Of a stretch of DNA of 22,931 nt, positions 6,414 to 13,628 are shown piece by piece. Position numbers and translations under genes: made by a program. The notes below the pieces were generated by a model, which saw nothing but the letters and a program-made list of their open reading frames with translations, was not told the DNA's origin and ran no database searches. This DNA is from UBA1388 sp964555515 (GTDB lineage: Bacteria > Patescibacteriota > Microgenomatia > UBA1400 > PJMF01): the NCBI GenBank assembly GCA_964555515.1, contig CAZKSJ010000011.1, positions 1-22,931 on the forward strand, given 5' to 3'. Numbering within the stretch: the stretch's first letter is position 1; every line of letters starts with the position of its first letter.

Positions 6414-9400
6414 CTAGTGATTGTTGTGTTTTGACGCTCGCTTGGTTAGTTGGGCTTTGATACTACTAGCCGTCCATGCGATTAAGTTTTTAGCAAGATT
6501 GAGTAGCAGCTTCACCAACTTTAATAAGATACGAAATAAAAAATTGGGTACTTGCCACAAAAATCTGAACAATTTTCTAAGCATGACTATGATCAATTTC
6601 CCAATGCGAGTCTTTCTGTAGAAGAACAGCAAGCCGGCGCCAATCACCAAGCCGATTGCCAACAAAATAAAATATAGCCAGTTGCCCAAGTAAATAGATT
6701 TAACGATGTTGTTCTCCCCATCAATCTGGATCTGCCTACCAGTAGTGACTGTTTCTAAAATGTCTTGACCAAGCACCGAGACTTCACCTGCCATCACTGC
6801 CACAGAAAAGTTGTTTTCAGTATTTTTGACGAGATACTTAGTGTGCACATTTTTTACTATGAAAAATTCAGGTTGAGGTAGTGTGCCGGCCGTGAATGCA
6901 GCCAGTTTTTCGGCAAATAAATTGAGGTCATACCGATCAAACTTAAGCGCATAAATTTCGAAAGCAGAGTTAAAGTTGGCGGTGATCTGGCCTTTGAGCA
7001 GTACAGGATTCAGATAATTGTCGGTGCCAAAGATGGTGCCTTCTAAGAATGTAATCTTGCCTAGTGGTTCCATCACTTGCAAGCTTAAAGTGGAGTTGGC
7101 CATGTAGAGGCGGCCGGGCAGCAGTTGATAAAAATTAACTTCCCCTAAACCCCGCCAAACGCCGTTGTCATAGTAAGAAATGTTGTTCGTGGTCTGCTGC
7201 CCAGATGGTGTTGGCGATGGTGTAGCAGGGTTGTAATCCACCGCATAAGCCCCGACTTGATAATACTTGATCGTTTTGCCATGCTCGGTAGCAACAAATA
7301 AACCCTTATCATTGGCATGGACAAAAATCACATCTTCATCTCTATCCTGCAACTCACCAACGGTCTTATCTAGATCATTGTCAGTGAAAATCTTATAAAT
7401 TCGGCCGTGTTGGATGGGGATGCGGGTTGAATAAATAACAAATTTACCTCCGGGTGAGATGGACAATGACAGCGGATCACCGCCTACATCAACTTCCTTT
7501 TCCCACACTTTTCCGCCATTAGCAAATAAATATGCTTTGCCGCGAGTTAGAATTGCGATCTTGCTCGCGTCTTGGCTGCTATCAATTTTTCTGACAACGC
7601 TGTCTAATTTACCTAAATTGGTGATGACTGTATCATTCAGAGTCTGCAGACACTCACCACCGCCACTCGGGCACCCCACCACTACATGATTACCAGTCGT
7701 AAAATGCAATAAACCAGGATAAGTCATAGCTTGCTGGCTGTTCTTAACTCCCTGGATATCAAACCTGGTATAGGTGTACAAACCCTTATTTAATAATTTA
7801 TCCGGATAGACATAAAATCCATCAGGAGAAACGTCGCACTCATGTGCCCCACCACCAGCATCAAAATCCTTGGAGCCAGCTGCATTGCCATGATTATCAA
7901 AAAGTTTTAGGTAATTTTTAGTCTCCTGAGCCATTCCAAACGTGCCGGTGTGGACATACAACGCAGTAGTATTGCCATCATATGAAGTATCGAGACAAGA
8001 CTGAGACTGTCCGCCCGTTGCAATGGTTGGTGACGCAACCTTCACTTGGTTGCCAGTCATCGCGTCCAGAAAATACAACTTACCAGTCATTGGCTGATTT
8101 CTGGTCGTATACAACAGCACTAGTTTGCCGTCTTTAGTCGCAGACATTTGAGCAAAGATCTCCTCACCACGATCCATTTGCCAAAGTAACTGAGGTGCAT
8201 GAGTGGTTAAACCACCATCTGTTAGTCGCCCTGATAGCGGCTCCATCACAAATTCTAAATTTTGCTGGTTTGGTACAGCATTAACTGTCTGGCCAATTGT
8301 TTTATAGCCCGTGGCAGTAATGGTAAAAAAATACTCTCCCGGCTGCATGCCTGGTAATGGGCCTGTCCCCGCCACATCATTCTCAAATCGCCAATCCTGG
8401 TTGGTGGCCATCACATGTGCGGTCAGCAAATTGCCATGCTGGTCCTTAATAGTGACATTAAACATCACATCTTGATCTTGCAACACAAAATTGGTGTGAG
8501 GAAAAGTTAAGCCACCCTCGCGACAAGGGTCAAGCGGATCATCAATCACAAAATTGAGAGTTTTAGTTTGATTTTTGGAAAACTCTGGATGAGTGACAGT
8601 AATTGTCACCTCACCAAGCTGATTAATTCCTTTCAAATAATAAGATCCCGTCTTACTGGTGGTTGTTTGCTGGCCAGTACTGGCTTTCACCACCGCTCCC
8701 TCAACTGCTTTACCAAATAAATCTTCCACTCTGCCCCTCACTGATCCAGAATAGAGTGGCAATGTGAACTCCCAGCTATCAACTTTTTTGCCTTCATCAA
8801 AGACCACCAACTCATAATGTTTTAGTTTGCCACAATAGGTGTCATCGGTTGAAACGTCTGGCATGATAAAAGTACTAAAACCATACCTATGCAGACCCTG
8901 CACAGTACCCGAGCCTGTGTATAAAGCAGTTTGATTGCTACTACCACTGTATTCGCCCTCAAAAATCTTGACTGTCACTTCTCCATTTTCTTCTCCAGTA
9001 TTGGCAACTTTGAAGTCAATCAAAAAATTATTGAGCGTATTGTTCTCTTGCTGCTGAGAAAAATCTTCAATTTTGTAAGAAGGCGGTGTGGGTAATTTAT
9101 CGATAGTGAGTACAAAAGTATTGTTTAACTCACTACTTTCATCAATCATCTGATTGGGATCAACATTGAAAATGACTTTGGTTAGCTCACCCTCTGGCGG
9201 TGTGAATGGGATAGTTTTATACCATACAGCAGGCACATTATAGTTATCAGCGTCAGATTTAAATCCTTGTAAATATTGAGCAAAGTTGGTTTCTTCAATC
9301 ATAAAATCACCAATGTAATCACCAACTGTTTTTGGTGGTCCATTGCGAGCGCCAGCATAAATTAATTCAGGAATAGTTTCTGAAAATAACTCCCCACCCC

Positions 9401-9929
9401 CCGACACCAACCCGTCGCGATTCCTAGTGTGTCCCCACACAGCCGCCGCGCCAATGTCCCATGCGTAACCACGGCCACTATTAACCACTTTGAAAGTAAG
9501 TGTGTGATCCCGTTCGTTGTAAATCACTCCGTGATAAACAAAGTAACCATAAGGATGACCCACTGATAAATCTGGTGCATAAAAATGATCATCAGCCGAA
9601 CAAGTACTCCGGCATTCCCGTAGTTGTGGCACGATGCAATTTTCAATGAGTGGCTTGCACACAAACCAAGCTTTGAAAACGGTGTCCACACCATCGCCGC
9701 TTTTCAATACACCTTTGATGCTTTTTAGAAACTTAATGGTGTCTTTAATGGAAGTACCGCCAGTGGCACACTGTTGCTGAAACAAGTCATAACAGTAGTC
9801 ACCCTGCCAAACAAACTTGTAGGCAGCGCACTGCGAATAACAGATTTCTTCATCATCGGTGTAGGCGCTGATTCTTGGAGGAAAAACTAAAAATATAAAC
9901 GCAACCAACAAAAATAAAATTTGTTTCAT
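6414..9929 (-). CDS. Large secreted, C-terminally anchored multidomain surface protein (CARDB/carboxypeptidase-regulatory/propeller/FecR-like)
   Basis: The frame extends to 10079, but I start it at ATG 9929 because MKQILFLLVAFIFLVFPPRISA is a textbook signal peptide and a TATAAT box lies just upstream; the product is then 1171 aa. In order: a cysteine-rich segment (about 25-115, roughly nine Cys); CARDB/Ig-like beta domains (about 120-385, including a DESSELNNTF motif typical of CARDB repeats); a carboxypeptidase-regulatory-like domain (about 393-456); a PEGA-like domain (about 488-563, ending in GEYFFTITATGYKT); a beta-propeller of WD40/YVTN type (about 575-895); a PSPTPSG linker; a FecR-like domain (about 1026-1073); one membrane helix (about 1083-1106); and a cytoplasmic tail rich in Lys/Arg and leucine. 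It is probably a cell-surface sensor or adhesion protein. No enzyme motif is visible. Confidence 0.75.
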   Translation of the reverse strand: MKQILFLLVAFIFLVFPPRISAYTDDEEICYSQCAAYKFVWQGDYCYDLFQQQCATGGTSIKDTIKFLKSIKGVLKSGDGVDTVFKAWFVCKPLIENCIVPQLRECRSTCSADDHFYAPDLSVGHPYGYFVYHGVIYNERDHTLTFKVVNSGRGYAWDIGAAAVWGHTRNRDGLVSGGGELFSETIPELIYAGARNGPPKTVGDYIGDFMIEETNFAQYLQGFKSDADNYNVPAVWYKTIPFTPPEGELTKVIFNVDPNQMIDESSELNNTFVLTIDKLPTPPSYKIEDFSQQQENNTLNNFLIDFKVANTGEENGEVTVKIFEGEYSGSSNQTALYTGSGTVQGLHRYGFSTFIMPDVSTDDTYCGKLKHYELVVFDEGKKVDSWEFTLPLYSGSVRGRVEDLFGKAVEGAVVKASTGQQTTTSKTGSYYLKGINQLGEVTITVTHPEFSKNQTKTLNFVIDDPLDPCREGGLTFPHTNFVLQDQDVMFNVTIKDQHGNLLTAHVMATNQDWRFENDVAGTGPLPGMQPGEYFFTITATGYKTIGQTVNAVPNQQNLEFVMEPLSGRLTDGGLTTHAPQLLWQMDRGEEIFAQMSATKDGKLVLLYTTRNQPMTGKLYFLDAMTGNQVKVASPTIATGGQSQSCLDTSYDGNTTALYVHTGTFGMAQETKNYLKLFDNHGNAAGSKDFDAGGGAHECDVSPDGFYVYPDKLLNKGLYTYTRFDIQGVKNSQQAMTYPGLLHFTTGNHVVVGCPSGGGECLQTLNDTVITNLGKLDSVVRKIDSSQDASKIAILTRGKAYLFANGGKVWEKEVDVGGDPLSLSISPGGKFVIYSTRIPIQHGRIYKIFTDNDLDKTVGELQDRDEDVIFVHANDKGLFVATEHGKTIKYYQVGAYAVDYNPATPSPTPSGQQTTNNISYYDNGVWRGLGEVNFYQLLPGRLYMANSTLSLQVMEPLGKITFLEGTIFGTDNYLNPVLLKGQITANFNSAFEIYALKFDRYDLNLFAEKLAAFTAGTLPQPEFFIVKNVHTKYLVKNTENNFSVAVMAGEVSVLGQDILETVTTGRQIQIDGENNIVKSIYLGNWLYFILLAIGLVIGAGLLFFYRKTRIGKLIIVMLRKLFRFLWQVPNFLFRILLKLVKLLLNLAKNLIAWTASSIKAQLTKRASKHNNH

Positions 9930-9947
9930 TTCATTTTGGGCTGAATG

Positions 9948-9954
9948 TATTATA
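9948..9954. promoter_or_regulatory. Overlapping divergent -10 boxes
   Basis: TATTAT at 9948-9953 reads towards the DUF167 gene and ends 9 nt before its ATG. TATAAT on the minus strand occupies 9949-9954 and reads towards the large surface protein, ending 19 nt before its ATG. The two boxes share five positions, so polymerase could occupy only one at a time. -35 matches are poor on both sides. Confidence 0.5.
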
Positions 9955-9962
9955 CTCCCCTT

Positions 9963-10184
9963 ATGGAAATTTTTGCGTTCGTTCATCCCCGCTCCAGCAG
10001 CGAAAAAATAGAAAGCATGGGGCATAATCAGTTTCAAGTCTATGTGACCGCTCCACCAGCCGAAGGCAAAGCCAACCAAGCGGCGTTGGTTGCGCTAGCC
10101 AGATACTTAAAAATTAGAAAAAATCAGATCATCTTGATCCGGGGTGAAAAATCAAAGCGGAAAGTGTTTGAGATTAAGCCGTAA
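9963..10184 (+). CDS. DUF167 (YggU-family) protein
   Basis: The 73-aa product matches the DUF167/YggU family: an N-terminal strand, then the signature VTAPPAEGKANQAALVALARYL, where the family has (V/T)xAxPxxGKANxx(L/V), then IRGEKSKRKVFEI at the C-terminus, where the family has GxxSRxKxxxI. Length is close to the usual 75-100 aa. The protein is small, soluble and of unknown biochemical role. The upstream in-frame ATG at 9945 overlaps the -10 region, so ATG 9963 is the better start. No Shine-Dalgarno sequence is present. The gene is divergent from the large surface protein and converges with the Clp-like gene across the repeat array. Confidence 0.85.
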   Translation: MEIFAFVHPRSSSEKIESMGHNQFQVYVTAPPAEGKANQAALVALARYLKIRKNQIILIRGEKSKRKVFEIKP

Positions 10185-10274
10185 GATTTTTTTGCGAAAT
10201 TGGGGAGAGTTGCTAATGATTGGGGGTCGATCTTAACCAACAAAAATCTGATGATTTCAAATATTATCGACATT

Positions 10275-10512
10275 GCCGTTAACAGAGCAATCGACAAAAC
10301 AGTCGCCTGATCAATCAGCAGAGCGGTCGCCTGATTAGACGACAATCAGTCATTTGAGTGGTCGACGCAACAATCGGAAGAGTAATGAACTGACCAATCG
10401 ACAGAGCACTCGACCGACTAATCGACAACCATTCTTCGTAGCGGGGCGCAGAGCAGCAGACTGATTAATCAACAGAGCAATCCCCTGAACAATCGGCTTA
10501 TCAATCGGCAAA
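10275..10512. repeat. Degenerate 12-bp tandem array with 24-bp higher order
   Basis: About twenty imperfect copies of a 12-bp unit run head to tail. Two unit types tend to alternate: A, near NCAATCGACAGA (starts at 10287, 10311, 10394, 10465), and B, near GCAGTCGCCTGA (starts at 10299, 10323, 10406, 10477). This gives a 24-bp superperiod. Phase slips of -1 bp occur at the 11-nt unit 10335-10345 and at the 11-nt divergent piece 10430-10440. All frames meet stops or lose phase, so it is unlikely to encode protein. The flanks, 10185-10274 and 10513-10522, show nothing I can name. The array fills the gap between the 3' ends of two convergent genes. Confidence 0.75.
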
Positions 10513-10522
10513 CTCACACCAG

Positions 10523-12997
10523 CTACACCACCAAAGTGCCACCCGCGCTGACCTCGGTACGCAGCAACGCTTCGGCCACCTTATCAATCACAATCAGATT
10601 AATCGCTCTTTCCAAGTGCCGGGCGCCAAACTCTCTGCTATACCCAGCGTGATAAACCTGCTGAAATGTCTCCTCGCTAATTTGTAAATTAATGCCTTTT
10701 TCCTGCAACATTTTTTGGGTGAACAAACGCAGCTTGCGTTTGGCAATTTCCACTACATCGTCATATGACAGAGGATGATATAAAACCACACCGTCAAACC
10801 GATTGATAAACTCCGGCCGCAAAATGTCATGCTGCACTAAATAAGCAATCATGTCTTCCACTGAGGTATCTTCGGTCAAGTGCTGATAAAGATAATCGCT
10901 ACCAGCATTGGAAGTGGCCACTACCACAGAGTGTTTAAACGAAATAATTTCTCCCTTGCCATTGGTCAAATAACCTTCGTCAAAAATTGTCATCAATGCC
11001 AGGCGCACCGTTCGGTGCGCCTTTTCAATCTCATCCAATAACACCACTGAATATGGTTGCTTGTGCACCGCTTCGGTCAAAACGCCGGCTGTAGGATTTT
11101 GAGTGGAACCAATCAAAGCTTCTAGACTTGATTCAGTCACAAACTGCGCGCAGTCAATTCTAATCAAGTGCTGTAAGTTGCCAAAAAATACCTTGGCTAG
11201 AGTTTTAGCAGTTTCTGTTTTGCCCACGCCGGTTGCGCCTAAAAACAAAAATGCCCCCATTGTTTTTTCTCTGCCAGACAACTCTAGGTTGGCTCTCTTC
11301 AAAGCGCTGGCCAGCTGTTTAATCGCGTGCTGCTGACCCACAATCGTTGCTGACAAGGTTTCCTCAAGCATGGCAAGCTTATCTTTTTGTTGGCTGGTCA
11401 GTTGACCAATCATGCTGTTCGTTTGTTTAGAAAACAACGCGTGCACATCTACTTCAGTCACAACCTGGTTCTGACTATACTTAGCAACCAGCTCCAACGC
11501 CCGCACAGAACAAGATGGCTGTGGGACGTTGGGATAAACGTAACCCGCGTACTTTTCAATCTCCTTGATTGCAGAAAAAGTGAAATACTTTTGTTTTGAT
11601 TCAAACGAGGGCAATAAATTCAACAGCAACTTGATTGTCTCATCGCGGCTGGATGGTAGCAAATCAATAGTGTGCACTGACGATAAAAATAAGTTGTCTT
11701 GCCTGATTACATCTTTGAAATTCGTCTGGGTGGCGGTCATCAAAATTTTGACTTTATAGCGGCCACTGACGCTGCTCAAGACTGTGCTTAAATTGGTGCC
11801 TTTTTGGGTGTTCTGCAGATAACGATCCACATTAGCAATCACCAAAATAATGTTGCCAGCGTGGTGCGCTTCAGCTAAGACTTTTTCAAAGACGTAGTTT
11901 TTTGATTCTGCACTTTCAGAAGCAGACAAGACCGCATCTACATCTAGTAACATCACCCGGTGGTCGGCTAATTCTGGTGTAGTTTTGCCATCATAAATTC
12001 TTTTAGCCAAGAAATTGACCAAAGTCATTTTGCCAGTGCCGGGGGCGCCACTCAATAAAACACTCCCTACTGAAGAACGAGAAAAGATTTGCTCAACTTG
12101 GGTGGTGACAGCTTGATGAATATCAAACTTTAGTTGATCGATCCCCATCATCGCCACATCGGTCGCATACCGATCAATCGTGGGCGTATAACCAAACGCC
12201 CAATCCTTGCCAATCGAACGTGATTCACTTAACTTGCGGATCGTCCAAAACTGCTTATCGTGATATTTTTTTATGTCATCCTCAACTACCCAATTGCAAA
12301 GCAGCCGGCAATCATCTGCGGATAGACGATGGGTGATTAATAACTGGGCATGTTCATCACGCACCAGTTCTCGTGAGAGTAAGGTCACTAGCAAAGCGGA
12401 TTTGGTATAGAGTTGCTTGATTATCTCCTCATCGATTGACGGCTGGTTATTCTCGCCACCGCTGACAATCAAATCAAAGATTTGTTGCCTCGTGCCAGTA
12501 TCAAAACCCAACCTCAGAAAAACCTCCCTTACTCGTGGATCATTTTGCATGGCACTTACCAATAAAGCCTGTGAGCGTTGATATGACTTGTAGAGATTAG
12601 GTAAATGCGGGTGGGTGACAGAAAAATAGTAGTAATATAAGGGGAAGTAAACAAAAGTAACCGCCCAAGCCGCCGCCAAACCTACCCACATCACTATAAA
12701 CAAGACAATCATCACTATCCCCCAGAAGATAGTGGCCGACCGGATGATCGCGCCCATCATGGCACTAACCGCGTTATAAGAAAACACATCAAAAATATCT
12801 TCAAAATCAAGGCCTCTGGTCGTCCTAACTCGCATCAGCCGCTTCCAGGGCGCAAACAACGTCTTGGCATGACGGCTAATACCATATAAATTCCAGAAGA
12901 AATAAATATAATTCCGGAATAGTAACCAGAGAAAGGCTAAACCATCAACCAAATACCACCGGAAAGCCCGGGAAATAAACGGCATATCATTCATCAT
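10523..12997 (-). CDS. Membrane-anchored Clp-like double AAA+ ATPase
   Basis: The 824-aa protein has an N-terminal membrane region (helices about 12-38 and 85-128), a Clp_N-like helical segment (about 140-240), and two AAA+ modules. Module 1 has the P-loop GAPGTGKM (317-324), where Met replaces the usual Thr/Ser, and ILVIANVDR (384-392) where the Walker B acidic pair is expected. It therefore looks catalytically weak or dead. Module 2 is intact: GATGVGKT (587-594), VVLLDE (651-656), sensor TSN (695-697) and LRPEFINR (726-733). The GYVG pore loop that ClpB/ClpC use to grip substrates is absent; ALIGSTQNPTAGVL lies at that position. The family is ClpA/B-related, but an unfoldase role is doubtful. 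A four-TM protein gene lies 53 bp upstream on the same strand. The start is one of two tandem ATGs. Confidence 0.85.
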   Translation of the reverse strand: MMNDMPFISRAFRWYLVDGLAFLWLLFRNYIYFFWNLYGISRHAKTLFAPWKRLMRVRTTRGLDFEDIFDVFSYNAVSAMMGAIIRSATIFWGIVMIVLFIVMWVGLAAAWAVTFVYFPLYYYYFSVTHPHLPNLYKSYQRSQALLVSAMQNDPRVREVFLRLGFDTGTRQQIFDLIVSGGENNQPSIDEEIIKQLYTKSALLVTLLSRELVRDEHAQLLITHRLSADDCRLLCNWVVEDDIKKYHDKQFWTIRKLSESRSIGKDWAFGYTPTIDRYATDVAMMGIDQLKFDIHQAVTTQVEQIFSRSSVGSVLLSGAPGTGKMTLVNFLAKRIYDGKTTPELADHRVMLLDVDAVLSASESAESKNYVFEKVLAEAHHAGNIILVIANVDRYLQNTQKGTNLSTVLSSVSGRYKVKILMTATQTNFKDVIRQDNLFLSSVHTIDLLPSSRDETIKLLLNLLPSFESKQKYFTFSAIKEIEKYAGYVYPNVPQPSCSVRALELVAKYSQNQVVTEVDVHALFSKQTNSMIGQLTSQQKDKLAMLEETLSATIVGQQHAIKQLASALKRANLELSGREKTMGAFLFLGATGVGKTETAKTLAKVFFGNLQHLIRIDCAQFVTESSLEALIGSTQNPTAGVLTEAVHKQPYSVVLLDEIEKAHRTVRLALMTIFDEGYLTNGKGEIISFKHSVVVATSNAGSDYLYQHLTEDTSVEDMIAYLVQHDILRPEFINRFDGVVLYHPLSYDDVVEIAKRKLRLFTQKMLQEKGINLQISEETFQQVYHAGYSREFGARHLERAINLIVIDKVAEALLRTEVSAGGTLVV

Positions 12998-13050
12998 AGC
13001 AGATAGGGAACTAGAAATAATCTTCTAAAATTAATCTCTCAGAGTCCAGT

Positions 13051-13536
13051 CTATTGAGGATTAGCTAAATTTTCAAGCAGTGTACTTTTTGGCTGCCCAA
13101 GCCGCCGATAAGTCAGGTCGATAGCAAACTTTCCCGCCAACATCGCCATAATTATGAGTACTAAACCAATAAAACCACTTATTTCTACGTCTTTACCAAA
13201 AATAAAGTCCAACACAGCCAGGAAAACAAACTTAGAAAAAAACATCACTAGCCAAACGCTCAACACTAGCCACACTTTAGCCGCTTTACCATTTTTACTT
13301 TTGAAGTATTTAGCAATTTTTTTCTTCAACTCTAGGGTTAAGTAAGTCAAGATCTGCATCACCACCGCAACCATAAACGTGGTGGAGTAAGAAGTTGTGT
13401 TTAAAATGTCAGTGTAGTCATTAAAAAATCCCAATACTACTGCATAAACTAGTACTCCTAGCACCATTTGCAGAAATAAATCCTGCTTAGGAGTAGTAAC
13501 AGATTTTAGAGTGGAAGCAGACTTGGGTTTGGTCAC
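13051..13536 (-). CDS. Four-TM protein of unknown function
   Basis: The 161-aa protein has a basic N-terminus, four membrane helices (about 20-38, 52-69, 87-113, 119-139) and a very basic loop between helices 2 and 3 (KKKIAKYFKSKNGK), which should face the cytoplasm. I recognise no family motif. The start is GTG, supported by a perfect TATAAT box ending 8 nt upstream. The gene lies 53 bp before the membrane-anchored Clp-like ATPase on the same strand and may be co-transcribed with it, perhaps as a membrane partner; this is inference from position only. Confidence 0.7.
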   Translation of the reverse strand: MTKPKSASTLKSVTTPKQDLFLQMVLGVLVYAVVLGFFNDYTDILNTTSYSTTFMVAVVMQILTYLTLELKKKIAKYFKSKNGKAAKVWLVLSVWLVMFFSKFVFLAVLDFIFGKDVEISGFIGLVLIIMAMLAGKFAIDLTYRRLGQPKSTLLENLANPQ

Positions 13537-13544
13537 AATGAGTG

Positions 13545-13550
13545 ATTATA
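13545..13550 (-). promoter_or_regulatory. TATAAT -10 box for the four-TM/Clp-like pair
   Basis: A perfect TATAAT on the minus strand ends 8 nt before the GTG start at 13536, predicting a leaderless or nearly leaderless mRNA. No convincing -35 is seen at 16-18 bp (CAGCCA at 17), so recognition may depend on the AT-rich context. Confidence 0.5.
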
Positions 13551-13628
13551 TAGCAAAACTGAAAATTTGGCTGATTTTGTTATCATTGAATCACAATTGT
13601 TCAGGCGAGTAGGAGATCTAATTAATCA

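Noticed and set aside
9930..10079. 50-residue N-terminal extension of the large surface protein
   Set aside because: It would run through the divergent promoter and antisense to the DUF167 start; the internal Met at 9929 begins a clear signal peptide.
10124..10345. Minus-strand 73-aa open frame with periodic QAT/LSIALL peptides
   Set aside because: Its periodicity comes from the 12-bp DNA repeat, it overlaps the end of the DUF167 gene on the opposite strand, and the rest of the array has stops and phase slips.
10275..10512. CRISPR array
   Set aside because: The units are tandem and degenerate, without unique spacers of constant length, and no cas gene is present.
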